A program made the position numbers and the translations under genes. Below the pieces are notes generated by a model. It made no database searches, was not told the DNA's origin, and saw only the letters and a list, made by a program, of their open reading frames with translations. This document shows positions 47,301-58,403 of a stretch of DNA of 64,000 bases, one piece after another. Source of the DNA: Linum tenue (taxonomy: Eukaryota; Streptophyta; Magnoliopsida; Malpighiales; Linaceae). Numbering within the stretch: position 1 is the stretch's first letter; each line of letters begins with the position of its first letter. The stretch is from contig CAMGYJ010000002.1 in assembly GCA_946122785.1 (NCBI GenBank), positions 66,241,703-66,305,702 of the forward strand. The letters are read 5' to 3'.

Positions 47301-48280
47301 AAACCAAAAGCTCTATTCACTTATCTAGGGAAGTCAAAAGGGTACACATATTCACATAAGAACCATACACTATCCCTGTGATTTAGTCATCAAAAGCATC
47401 AGACAAAAAATCAAATAGATTGATCACTATACCTGCCATGTCAACGCTTCCGAATGTTCTCAACTCTTTGGCAAATGCATTGAGCTTCTGCTTGGCCTCT
47501 TTGTCAACCTTGGCTGCAAAACCTGAGACTAAATTTGTTCCAGCAGCGAAAGACCAACTCATTCCCTTGGCAGGAGCTTTATCTTCCGCTCCTGTAGGAT
47601 TTCTTGGCTTTGGCTTGAGGAACTTCTCCACCAATTTCCACATAACTGTTAGCTGAAACTTCAGTTAGCATCACTCAACTCTGATGAACATAAAGCTATC
47701 AACACAAGTCCCCAACCACACTCCATATAACTGACAATGACAATGCCGCACCATAAGTCAATTTAAAGATTTCTTGTTTAAGGAAACTTGGGGTGATCAA
47801 GTTCAATAAAAAATAAAACCCAAAAGGCATTGCAATCCAGAAGCAGCTTTCCATACCAAAGGTAGCCACGACGAAGACGCCGGCAGGAACCACAAACGAA
47901 GCAATCTGCTCTACCGGAGCACCGCCGAAGCTACTCTCGCCTTGAGACTGCTTATAAACTCTACGGCCGCGGCCAGGCGTCGAGGCAGCAGCCTTCACAA
48001 CTAGGCTCTTGAACCTGAAGCATCTTCTTCTCCTACAAGCAACATTTGAAGAGAACGGCAACAGCAGCGCTCCTTGAGCTCGATAACTCAACGCCGAGCT
48101 GCCGTCGGCCGCCGCTTCCAATTGAGGACCGGCCCTGCGAGCGGCGGACGGCCGAGGACCAATCTGTTGGAATTCGGAACGTTGAGAACTTGGTAGGTAA
48201 GTAATCAATGAGAAGGAAGGATAAAACAAAGAGGGTACCTGAGGATGAGAGCACAGAGAGAGTGTGGAAGAAGAACCCAT
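44378..48280 (-). CDS. Plastid leucine-rich-repeat (RNI-like) protein, EMB2004 type
   Basis: Eighteen exons join in frame to about 614 residues (Arabidopsis At1g10510/EMB2004 is about 605): 48,239-48,280; 47,857-48,163; 47,433-47,645; 47,226-47,284; 46,990-47,127; 46,685-46,759; 46,491-46,574; 46,333-46,394; 46,135-46,204; 45,928-46,003; 45,681-45,811; 45,505-45,564; 45,335-45,409; 45,122-45,226; 44,932-45,027; 44,760-44,840; 44,553-44,654; 44,378-44,446. A transit-peptide-like start is followed by a hydrophobic segment (VPAGVFVVATFV) and about 12-13 ribonuclease-inhibitor-type repeats of the form L..L.L..N.I...G, most ending near exon borders. The last exon ends SDARDHVFEMNEK...NIVF. Loss of EMB2004 blocks Arabidopsis embryo development, but its molecular role is unclear. 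Confidence 0.9.
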
Positions 48281-48667
48281 GGGCGGTGGGCGGAGTTCTA
48301 AATGCGCATACAGTGGGGTAATGGTATAATCTTGCGCCTCGTTGCCGGAGCACGGCGGAGAAGGTGGTGAGGGAGAGGGATGGGATAGAAAGCTCAAAGC
48401 CGGGCGTCTCCGGGTAGGGGGGTTTCTGCTGTTTCAGTAATAAAATCAGTCTATCGCCAATTCGCCATTAACGTCAACGACCTACACAACACAGCTGCGC
48501 TTGGGACTTGGGAGTCCGTTTTAGAGGGTCCGGGTCGGATCGTCTCGATGGGTAAATTCGGGCTTTCTAGTCATAGAAATGAAGGCCCGATAGTAGCAGT
48601 CAAGCCCACGGCAACGACCGGATTAGATGCTGATGGGCCTCTTCGGCTTCTGATTTCGGGTCTTGTT
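48281..48667. promoter_or_regulatory. Upstream region of the LRR gene
   Basis: Promoter side of the LRR gene. No TATA box or other gene was identified. A minus frame extending upstream of the chosen start (to 48,397) is probably 5' UTR. Confidence 0.4.
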
Positions 48668-49276
48668 TAGGATTGAGCATGCAGGCGGATCATTCGTGGG
48701 TTTGGGCCGACCCGCCCGCATTTGATCCGAATTTTGTTATGTGGGTGGGTGAACAGAAAGAGCAAAGTCGTTGGCGTTTGAGAGTGAAGACGTTAGACGG
48801 AAACTAGAACTGCTCATGGTGATTGAACCTCAAAGACAATCTTCCAAATTGCGATTCCCTCTACTTCCCTTTATTTTTTTCCTCTGAATCTTGTGCATAG
48901 ATCACCTCTCTTTACTCCGTTGAATTATTTTCTTAATTTCCTGCACCTGATAATCATCTTCATCCATAAAAACTCCTTCATAATAGAATTTCTATTCAAT
49001 TTCAGAACTAGTTCAATATTTTTTCTTCCTATTCCATCTTCTTGTTTCCCCCCGATTATTCTCTACACCAATTATCATATCATGCGACTCCTTTATATTA
49101 TGTACATTGTGATATGGGTGAACCCGCAAACCCACCTACATCATCCACCATCCGCCCGACCCAACCCGAGACTAAATGTGGGTGGGGTGGTTGGTTAAAA
49201 ATAGGCAATCCACTCAAGCGCGGGTGGGTGCATTTTATGGTCAAAATCAGCCTGACCCACCTAATGCCCACCCCTA
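48668..49276. mobile_element. Non-autonomous hAT MITE
   Basis: The ends read TAGGATTGAGCAT and ATGCCCACCCCTA (10 of 13 complementary). They are flanked by GTCTTGTT (48,660-48,667) and GTCTTGCC (49,277-49,284), an 8-bp duplication with two changes. Subterminal GGGTG/CACCC and CCCGC motifs resemble those of the other hAT MITEs here. There is no coding capacity. It lies about 390 bp upstream of the LRR gene. Confidence 0.7.
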
Positions 49277-49596
49277 GTCTTGCCGTTACCTCCTTCCTTA
49301 ACTTTGTCGTTAACTCGTTTCGATTTCTCCCTATAATTACTAGCTTTTTACCTGGCATGTTGGCCGGTGAGTTTAATTTATCATTTATATTAATTAATTT
49401 ATTTACATTTTTAGTTTATATTGGACCATCTAAATTTATGTTCTTGATTCGTATGTGAGTATGTGGTATGTCTATATTGAAAATTCTCAATATTTAGCAC
49501 ACTCAGTATGTGGTATGTTCTCTTATTCTGGACAATTCTCTCTCTTCTCTCTCTCTCTTTCCTTCACTCTGAAACAATCCTTCGAAATCGCGATGG

Positions 49597-50324
49597 GTGT
49601 CGTCGTCGGCGAGGCCACCCAAGGAACCGTCGTCGACGGTCGCCCTTGGACCTCTCTTTGGTATTGCGGTTGATAATCTCCTAGATTATGTGGAGCTTGT
49701 ACTTGTGGATGGGGTTCATCAGATTCCCCAAGCTGTGCGTGATGAAGGAGCAAAACGATGGAAGAACAGTTTGGTGGGCCAGTTCTTGGAGAAGCCTCCT
49801 CCGTTATGGGCAATACGAAGCTGGGCAAACCGATTCTGGGGAAGAGATGGGCAGGTACGAGAGTATCTTGACTATGTGACCAATTGGTTCTATTTCAATT
49901 ACCCTCTAAGGGTGCTTGCAATTGGGTATTTGAGGGGGACCTTGCATGTAAGAGACAATATGTTGTTTCTTAGACGATGGGAAGTTGGGATTAGAGCTCT
50001 GGAATTGGATAATAAGGCGCTTCCAATCCGGATTAAACTGATTGATTTCCCATTAAAACTTTTATCGAAGGATGGATTAGGGCGAGTGGCCATCTTAATT
50101 GGAAAATCGCTTTGTATGGATCAACCTACACGCAAAGGCTTAAAGCTAGGGTATGCTAAGATCTGTGTAGAGGTAGAGGCTGCTGCAAAGTTGATTGACC
50201 AAGTTAGGTTTGCTGTTGGAGGAGGTAGGGTCTTTACTATCAAACTTGAATACTGCCACTTACCAACTCGGTGCAAGGTATGTGAGGAATTTGGGCATGA
50301 TTGTGATAGTCCTCTGGTGAGGTA
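49597..50324 (+). pseudogene. LINE ORF1 remnant (DUF4283 and CCHC knuckle)
   Basis: The frame reads LVGQFLEKPPPLWAIRSWAN, FYFNYPLRVLAIGYLRGT, and a DUF4283-like fold ending with RRWEVGIRALELD. A zf-CCHC_4-like knuckle follows (HLPTRCKVCEEFGHDCDSPL). This is the ORF1 protein of plant L1 elements, an RNA-binding protein. In this copy the knuckle is followed at once by a stop, and the usual C-terminus continues only in broken frames (50,465-50,725, Pro/Lys-rich). An in-frame upstream ATG context (MGVVVGEAT, 49,592) is frameshifted relative to the main frame. Confidence 0.8.
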
Positions 50325-50689
50325 AAGCGGGTATGGCAGAAGAAGGAGCTTAATAGTGTGGATATACCTAATTCTTGCAATATTGTAGCTACATCATATA
50401 TGAATGGGGAAAGGGTAAAAAGGTTCTCTCCATCCCTTAATCACCCACTTCTGTTCTTGTTAATGTGGCTAGCAGTTCTTCTCCTCCTCCTACTCCTCAA
50501 GAAGCTCCCCCTGTTCACAAGGTACCTAAGTTGAAGATATGGAAGGATCTCCTGGATGTTCCTCAACTAGATTTCATGTCTGCAATTAGGGGAAGGGGTG
50601 TTATTTTACAACCATTGATACATGGTCAAAAGAAAGAGGTTAAAGGTGGCAAGGGTGGTAAGGGTAGGGGTGATAACCCCATCCCTCAA

Positions 50690-51050
50690 GATGAATTGCC
50701 TCATTTGGAATTCGAGGGTTTTTAATTACCCCTCCAAGCACAACTATGTGCTTGATTGCTTAGGTAGGTATAAGGTGAAGCTAGGTACTATATTGGAAAC
50801 TCGTGTGCAGGCTAGCAAGTCATATGAAATCATAACTAAATTGACTGATTATGAGGTTTTGCCCAATTATAATCATGCCCCTTAGGGAGAATCTGGTTTT
50901 TCTGGAGGAACGGGCTGCAAGTGGTGAAAATTACTGATGGTGTTGACTACATATGTTAGTTATAGCAAATAAGGGGCCTAGCTTCTTTTTTACAGCAGTC
51001 TATGGTTCTAATGAGGAAAGTTTTTCAAAAACGACTTAAAAGCGAAGAAG
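50690..51050 (+). pseudogene. LINE ORF2 endonuclease N-terminal fragment
   Basis: From MNCLIWNSRVFNYPSKHNYV the frame continues with LGTILETRVQASKSYEII, the apurinic-endonuclease start of plant L1 ORF2, where the ETR motif carries the metal-binding Glu. After a stop near 50,885 it goes on in another frame with recognisable pieces (RIWFFW, ANKGPSFFFTAVYGSNEE). It stops well before the reverse transcriptase. Confidence 0.75.
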
Positions 51051-52259
51051 ATATCATATGATATGCAAGTGGTAACGAGAGGCAAGAATTTTTTATCCAA
51101 AAAATATAGATAATGGATATATAAGTCGATTAAGAAGCTATGAGTCGATTAAGAAAATAAGGGAAAATAAAATTGTCTTATTATCCACCATTAGATTCGA
51201 ATTTTCTGAATCAATGGTCCAAATTTAATTATGCATTGTATCTGGAGCCCCAGTTTCCCACTCCTTCTGACTTCCTCTCCACATTTAATAAGCTTAAATC
51301 TTAATAGGCATATATGGTTGGAGAGCTAAAGAGTGTTAATTACATATTTCTCCAAGTTTAATATCAATGCTTGAAGTTAATCGTAGGGTAAATACAATAT
51401 ATTAGCTACAACTTTTTAAGTGTTCACATTTTTAGCCACAACTATTATAGCGGATCAAAATATGACTAACAACCTTTACCATTATAAATTTTGTAACAAA
51501 GACTGCCACGTGAGCGGCCACGTCAGAGTGGCGTCAGGTTACTTTTGAATTATAATTTTAAAACATAAAAAATTAAAAATTAAAAAAAACTTCCTCTCCT
51601 CACATATACTACCGCCGCCAAACCCTTCCTCGCTCCGTCGGTCTCAATCTCCTCCACCTAAATCTATTGCCGCCACCAAACCCTTCCTCATTCCCATCCA
51701 TTCCTGCGTTGTCGATGTTCGGGGAGATCAGAGGAAGCGACGACTCACCTCTAATAGAGGGACAAATAGTGATATTTTGAAAGAACTTATTGTCAGGACG
51801 TATATGGGTCGGTGGAACGACATCACGTATATGGGTCTGTGGAACGACATCACTTATTGCGCAGGGCGCTTCGTCTCTCACACCGCCATCGCTGGAGGTC
51901 CTTCACTTGTCGCCAGCAAGGTTTTCTCCGCCACTCGCCTCAGTAATCAATAAAACCCTTCCAATAGCAAAAACACAAAAAATCCATCTGTCTCACTCAA
52001 AATCGCCGCCTCTACTCTGCTTCTTCTTGACAGGATTCAAAAATCAATCTTGGTCGCTCCGTTGCCTCCAGCAATAACCCGACTCCATTGCCGGTCACTA
52101 GACCGCTGCACTAACAACAAAAATGAGTTGGGAAAAATGAAACCCTAGAAGACTTGAGTGTTTCTCATTCATAGTTGGGTTTAAATACTCAAACTTGGTA
52201 CTACAAGACAAATCGTACCAGCTTGCTTTTGGAGAACAATAAACATAAAACAAACATAA
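51051..52259. other. Intergenic DNA, possibly part of a Mutator-like element
   Basis: The stretch at 51,395-51,500 (ttagctacaactttttaagt, then tagccacaactattat) resembles in style the inverted repeats of the Pack-MULE at 13.8 kb, and a GC-richer interior follows at 51.6-52.1 kb. No matching right end or 9-bp duplication was found. Short frames here have no recognisable domain. Confidence 0.35.
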
Positions 52260-52517
52260 GACTATCTCCAACGACCAAATGCCAAAATGCTAGAAAGCTA
52301 AAAAAATTTGGCATTCAAAAAGTGGTTTTGCTCCAATAAGCAAAGCCAAAATGCTAGAATGTCAAATCTTCTCTTTTTGTGATAATCTAGTTTAGTGTAG
52401 ATTTCATCACTTTAATTAGATATTTTGTAGATTATTAATATACAGTTAGTAATAATTAATTAAGACGAACGTTTCGATAAAATTTTGTTAAATTTTGACA
52501 TAAAAAATTATTGTTAA

Positions 52518-53017
52518 TGCTGGGTGTGTTCGAATGATAAGGCCTCAATACGTGAGTAGGGGCCCATGACCCTGGAATGGGCCGTGACAGGCGCCCATGA
52601 GTTTGGATCAGGAGAGCAAGTCGACCTGAGCGCCCGGTATGATGATGTGAGTAGTTGCACGTTAGGCGCCTAGGGTGCGCTTGATAGTTGTGCGTACCCA
52701 AAGTGGGCGCCCGGAATCACTTGCAAAGAGGGCGCCCGGAATCACTTGCATTAAATGCAAGGGTGACGTGGAAGTCCGTACGGAGAGATCCAGGTAAGCC
52801 ATGATCGGCTATAAATAGTGAGGTTGGTAAGCATTTACTCAATTTGGTTTCTCTCACTAAAATAGTGCATAATAAGCACTTCTCTCACTAAGAAAAGTAC
52901 TGACTTGAGCGTTGGAGGACTAACGGGCCACAAGGCCCACCTCTGTGAGTGCAGGCTTATCCACGAGGGTAAGGGCTTGTACGGAAGGGAAGTTGGAGGA
53001 TCAGGCGGGCATCAACA
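52518..53017 (+). repeat. 5' LTR of the gypsy element
   Basis: It begins TGCTGGGTGTG and ends GGCATCAACA. A TATA box (ctataaatag, 52,809-52,818) lies about 200 bp before the LTR end. A direct repeat gggcgcccggaatcacttgc occurs twice at about 52,704-52,750. There are four GGCGCC sites. Confidence 0.95.
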
Positions 53018-53035
53018 ATTGGCGCGACAGGTAGG
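53018..53035 (+). other. Primer-binding site region
   Basis: The sequence attggcgcgacaggtagg follows the 5' LTR directly. Plant Tat and Athila elements usually have TTGGCGCC-type sites here. The exact priming tRNA was not determined. Confidence 0.6.
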
Positions 53036-53089
53036 GGGAGAGGACGCAACCAGACGGTAGAGGACGAGAGGAAAGGGCGCCTAGTTCCA

Positions 53090-54557
53090 ATGGAAGAGGG
53101 TGGAAGTGAGGTTGAGGAACAAGTCATGGGGGAGGCGTCTCAGGAGGCAGGAGGACAAACACCTAGTAGGGAGGAGGATGAAGGAAGTGAAGGCCAGCGT
53201 CTGAGTTCGGAAGGGGCCTCGGTGACTAAGAAGGAGCTGTTCAAGATCATAGCCGATCAGGATGAGGCCATCGGGATGCTGAGGAGAGAGGTAGAAATGT
53301 TGAAAGAGGGTGCCCCCAGCCCCGGGACAAGGAAGAGGGAGTGCACAATAGAAGCTGAAGGGGAGTCCAGCTCACTCAGGCGCCTAGCCAGCATGAGGCG
53401 CCTGGCCGACTGCGGAGACTCCGAGGGAGAGAGGAATGTGTGGATACAGGGGCGCCTGCCTCGACAGTTCGTGGTAAGGCAGCCGTTGGCCAGGAGCGTG
53501 CTCATGGAGCCCGCCAGTACCAACATTCCACCACTTCCCACCTATGACGGTACGGCGGACCCGAACGACCACCTTAATAGCTACTTCACCAAAATGCAGC
53601 TGTACAACAGTTCGGACGCGACCTTATGCAAGGTGTTCCCGTCAACTTTCTCAGGCGTGGGATTAGATTGGTACCATCAGATCGAAGAGGGGCGCATAGA
53701 AGGCTTTGAGCAATTTGCGGCGATGTTCCTGGCAAAATTTGCAAGTAGAAAGAGGCGCACACTGACCGTAGGCTCCCTGTTCAAGATCAAGCAGAAGGAG
53801 GGGGAGACTTTGAGGGAGTTCTATGAGCGGTGGATCCCGGTGGCCATGGCTGTAAGAGACGTGCAACCCTCGGTGCTCGGCGTCCTCCTTGAAGAGTGCA
53901 CCACGAGTGAGGAGCTTTGTCGGGCGCTAGCTAAAAGGGATGTAGTGTCAACGGAAGATTTGGATCGTAGGGTGCAGAAAGTTATAGTGTTGGAGGAGGT
54001 GCTAGCAGCTAGACGGGCCGACAGGCGCCGCCCATGAAGAAGGAGATGTGGGACGAAGGCAGGCGCCCGAGTCCAGGCCTTTCTACGGAGGTACATCAGT
54101 CACACCGGTGAGGAGGAATGAGCAGGGGCGCCCGGCACCCAGGGCAAACCAATTCACAGAACTCAACGACTCGCCGAAGAACGTATTGCAATATGTGAAG
54201 GATAAGGGGTACCACGTGAGATGGCCGGGGCCTATGAGGGGGCAACCCAATCCACAGAATTTGGATCGATTTTGTGACTTCCATCGAGAGCGGGGGCATA
54301 ATACAGTTGATTGTTACCAGCTGAACACTGAGTTGCAAGGGTTGGAGGACAGGGGCATGCTTAATGAGTTCGTCAAAAAACCGGAAGAGAGGGTGCATAG
54401 GGCATACGTAGCCCGAGCGGAACCCAAGGAGGATCTCCCCCCGCCTCCATTTGAGCTAGATCAAGAGAAGGCGCCTAAGAGGGTGAGGCTTACGGTGGAC
54501 GCGATTACGTGCACCATGGATTTGAGGGATAAGTTGGAAGCTAGCAGGCGCCTGTGA
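53090..54557 (+). pseudogene. Tat gag with a frameshift
   Basis: The first frame (53,090-54,037, 315 codons) has an acidic N-terminus, a short coiled-coil-like segment, and the capsid-like retrotransposon gag domain (LPTYDGTADPNDHLNSYFTK, FPSTFSGVGLDWYHQI, FYERW). It runs into TGA at 54,035. The rest of gag lies in another frame (54,048-54,557), with an incomplete knuckle-like CDFHRERGHNTVDCYQL, and ends at TGA 54,555. A single small indel near 54,040 explains the shift. It is the structural protein gene of the retroelement, and both lesions would stop a complete Gag here. Confidence 0.88.
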
Positions 54558-56002
54558 GCGGCATCGGTTGATCGGCAAGAGGGGGTGTGCATTAGCTTCA
54601 ACCAGGTTCCCGACGAAGCTTATGGGGTACCTTCCTTGGAGGCGCTGGAAATTCAAGGGATAGTAGCCGGGTGCACGGTGAAGAGGATGCTTGTAGACAC
54701 AGGGAGCTCCATGGACGTGTTGTTCAAGGATACAGTAGCACGCATGCATTTGTCTCCTGACTTGATACGACCGTCGGATTCGATGCTAGTAGGGTTCTCA
54801 GGGGCGCCAGCGAAAGTTATCGGGCGCGTGCGCCTCCCCGTTACTTTGGGCGATGAAGAACAGCGGGTCACGCATGCTATTGATTTTGGAATTGTGGATT
54901 GCCCGTCTCCCTACAATGCGATACTCGGCAGGCCCCTTTTGGCTTTGTTCAATGGGGTAGCGTCCACCTGTCATCAGACGTTGAAGTTCATAGCGCCGAA
55001 GGGGGTAGGCATCGCAAGAGGGAGAGGCGCCCCAATTTATACTATGCTGAAGAGTGTGCGGCCGCGTAAAAGTCAGAGGGTCAATGTGGTTACCACCGAG
55101 GAGGCGCCCAGAGCGGAGGCGGCCGATGAAGAATTGCTGATCCCATTGGATGAGGGACGACCGGAGAGGCAAATCAGGATTTCGGTCCAGGCGCCCTCCG
55201 AAATGGTTGAGAAGTTGGTCGCTTTGTTGAGGGAGTTCGCTGAATCAAAATTCCAATCTGAACTCAACCCTAGATTGATGTTTTGTCCAAAAAATTGTTG
55301 TTTGCTTGGAGTGCTAAGGAAATGCCCGGGGTGGCGCCTGAAACGGCTGTGCATAAGTTGGCAGTAGAGGAGGGGAGGAAGCCTGTTCAGCAAAAGAGAA
55401 GGAATCTTTCTCAGGAGAAGGAGGCTATGCTTAGGGTGGAGGTGGATAAGCTCCTGGATGCTGGTTTCGTCGAGGAGGCAGCTTATGTTACGTGGTTATC
55501 CAATGTGGTGTTTGTCCCCAAGCCGGCAGGAGACTGGAGGATGTGTGTGGATTTCACAAGTCTCAACAACGCGTGCCCGACGGATGCATACCCGATGCCC
55601 CGCATCGACCTGTTAGTGGACGCCACGGCTTATCACGAGATGCTTAGCTTCCTCGACATGTTTTCTGGGTACCATCAGATCCCCATGGCTGAAGAAGATC
55701 GATTGAAGACGGCATTCATGACGCCCTTTGGGAACTTTTGCTATAGGGTCATGGCATTTGGGCTAAAGAACGCGGGCGCCACGTATCAACGCATGGTGAA
55801 TACGGTCTTCCAATGACAAATCGGGCGGAACGTGGAGGCATATGTGGACGATTTGATAGTCAAGAGCCACAGGCGGGGAGATCACCTAGGTGATTTGAGG
55901 GAGACCTTTGAAACCATGCGCCTTCACAACCTTCGGCTCAACCCCCTTAAATGCGTCTTTGGTGCGGAAGCAGGCAAGTTTTTGGGGCTTCATGATCACT
56001 AA
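54558..56002 (+). pseudogene. Tat protease and reverse transcriptase, broken
   Basis: Protease: an open frame up to 55,367 continues in the gag C-terminal phase and contains the active-site motif VDTGSSMDVLF (about 54,693). RT: 55,283-55,816 in another phase, with DWRMCVDFTSLN, FLDMFSGYHQI and MAFGLKNAGATYQR. An in-frame TGA at 55,814 follows, after which AYVDDLIVKS (catalytic YVDD) continues in the same phase to TAA at 56,000. A frameshift near an A6 tract at about 55,290 separates protease and RT, and a further one near 55,987 separates RT from RNase H. No continuous Pol can be made from this copy. Confidence 0.88.
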
Positions 56003-58403
56003 GAGGGGGATTGAAGCAAACCCGAAACAAGTAGAGGCCATCATCAGACTCGCACCGCCAAGGACGCCTAAGGAAGTACAAGGCTTAGCGGGGAGACTCG
56101 CAGCTTTGGGGCGCTTTATACCAAGGTCGGCCGACAAGGCGGCCCCCTTCTTCAGGGTCCTCAAGAAGGATGTTCGCTTCCAGTGGGACGAGGCGTGTAG
56201 CGAGGCTTTCGAAGACTTGAAGCGCCTATTGGCGGCGCCCACGGTCATGACGGCGCCCAAAGCAGGGGAGGTCCTATATTTATACATTGCAGTCTTGGAT
56301 GTGACGGTTAGCGCGGTGCTAGTGTCAAGAGAGGCGCCTACGGGAGAAGAGAGGCCGGTGTACTATGTGAGTAAGACGATGGGCCCGCATGAAAGACGGT
56401 ATGCACCTATCGAAAAGGCCGCTTTGGCAGTCGTGACTGCCGCTACCAAGTTACGCCCGTATTTCCAGGCGCATGCTATCGTTGTGCTCACTAACTTACC
56501 TCTCAAGGCTACCTTGGGCTCCATGGATGTGGTTGGGCGCCTTGTTAAGTGGGTCGTGCAGCTAAGTGAGTTTGACATTAGGTACGCGCCTCGACCTGCC
56601 ATCAAAGCTCAGGTGATTGCCGATTTTGTGGCGGAGGGAATAGTGGAAACTGAAGGGGTCGATCAGGAGACGTGGCAAGTGCAAGTAGACGGGGCGGCGA
56701 GCCGCATGGGCGCCGGGGCAGGAATAGTAATTATTAGCCCAAGCGGGGTCATGCATGAGATTGCTCTGCGATTTTCAGAACTTAAAACCAGCAACGCGGC
56801 CGAGTATGCAGCGGTCGTGGCAGGGCTTCGCATGGCACGAGAATTGGGCGCCCAGCATGTCAGTGTTAAATCCGATTCAGCCCTTGTGGTCAACCAGCTC
56901 AATGGGGCGTTTGACGTGAAAGAGGAGGCCTTAGAAGCCTATGTCCAGGCAGTCAGAAGAGAAGGCGCCTGGTTCAGAGAATTGGACTTCGTACACATCC
57001 CAAGAGAAGAAAACGCCCATGCAGACGCACTGTCAAAGTTGGCCACGGCTCTAGACTTTGCTGAGGACAGGAAGGTTATCGTGACAAAGGAGGTTCCACA
57101 AGAATACGTGGTAGCAACCGTGGGGGATTCTATGGAAACTGACGGTTGGATGGCGCCCATCTTGGCATACCTAGTCACAGGTACAGTCCCGGAGGACCCA
57201 AAGGAGGCATGGAGGCTTAGGCGCAAGGCGGCTCGGTGCTCCATAATCGAGGGGCGCCTGTACAAGAGATCCCATTCAGGTGCATATTTGAGGTGTTTAA
57301 GCAAGGAGGAAGGTCAGGCGTCACTGGAAGAAGTCCACAGCGGTACTTGTGGAATGCATGCCGGCGCTCGTAGTTTGGAGAAAATGTTGCTTCGTGAGGG
57401 GTACTATTGGCCAATAATGCGAAAGGATGCCAAGGCCCACACGGGCGCCTGTCACCAATGTCAGATCCATGCTAACGACATTCATATACCCGCTGCCCCA
57501 ATGCAGGGTAACACGGGCGCCTGGCCTTTTGCTCAATGGGGTATGGACCTTCTAGGTCATTTTCCAAAGGCACCCGGGCAGCTGAAGTATTTGATCGTCG
57601 CCATTGACTACTTTTCAAAATGGGTGGAGGCAGAGCCCTTGGCGACCATTACAGAAGCACAAGTGCGCAAGTTTACAAGAAAGAACATTTTCACTCGCTT
57701 TGGGTTGCTGGAGTCTATTGTAACTGATCATGGCAAGCAATTCGATTGCAAGCAGTTTGTCGAGTTTTGTGATGCGCATGGGGTGGTCCTGAGGTTCTCA
57801 TCCGTAGCATACCCGCAAGCTAATGGGCAAGCTAAGGCGGCTAACAAGTGCATCCTACACGGGTTGCACACTAGGCTCCTCGGCGCCAAGGGGCGTTGGG
57901 TGGAAGAGTTGCCAAGCATTCTCTGGGCTCATCGAACGACGTTCAAAGTGGCTACTGGTGAGACGCCCTTCGCGCTGACATATGGAAGCGAGGCGGTGAT
58001 CCCTGTCGAAGTTAATATTCCATGTTTCCGGGTGGCGAGTTATGAGCCAGGCCGAAATGAGGAAGACAGGGTTGCTGAGTTGGACCTCTCCGACGAGCGA
58101 CGTGAGGTGGCGTCTGTGCGCCTGGAGGAGATGAAGAGACAGGTGGCTCGATACTACAATAGAAAGATGCGCCCTCATTGCATCTCCATAGGCGCCTTGG
58201 TTCTCAAGCAAGATTTCAGGCCCTGTGCGCAGGAGGGAAAGTTAGCTCCCAAGTGGAAAGGCCTGTATCGAGTGAAGGAAGTCATCGGGGCGGCTACATT
58301 TAAGTTAGAACATCTGAATGGAAAGCCGGTGAAGAGAACATGGAACGCGCAAAACTTGCGTTTGTATTGCGCTCAGCCGGGGGGCAAGGAGGCTGCAATA
58401 TGA
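55908..58403 (+). pseudogene. Tat RNase H, second RNase H and integrase; integrase inactive
   Basis: A long open frame (meaningful sequence from about 55,988) reads the RT connection, a first RNase H (about 56.27-56.6 kb, YLYIAVLDVTVSAVL), then a second RNase H of the archaeal type (about 56.67-57.06 kb, with QVDGAASRMGAGAGIV, NAAEYAAVVAGL and SDSALVVNQL). Integrase follows, with the zinc-binding HHCC region (ending CHQCQIHA), catalytic Asp in GMDLL and Asp in VTDHGKQF. The position of the catalytic Glu (normally GQAE) is GQAK, codon AAG at 57,834-57,836. A C-terminal LKQDFRP...KWKGLYRVKEV segment is present. The dual RNase H marks the Tat group. The first 27 or so codons are out-of-frame read-in. 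Confidence 0.9.

Larger units (their letters stand above)
49560..51050 (+). mobile_element. L1-type LINE, 5' part only
   Basis: An ORF1-like segment (49,597-50,324) is followed by the start of an ORF2-like endonuclease (about 50,690-51,050). Similarity ends near 51,050 without RT. Most plant LINE fragments lack the 5' end instead, so this copy is either 3' truncated or split by a rearrangement. No poly-A tail or target duplication was found. Confidence 0.75.

Noticed and set aside
55908..55987. First part of the long pol frame
   Set aside because: The first about 27 codons are an out-of-phase reading of RT sequence. The true domain sequence starts after the frameshift near 55,987.
53257..57536. 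Many minus-strand frames opposite gag-pol
   Set aside because: They are shadows of the plus-strand retroelement genes in a GC-rich region. Only the frames at 59.0-61.5 kb join through splice sites into one gene.
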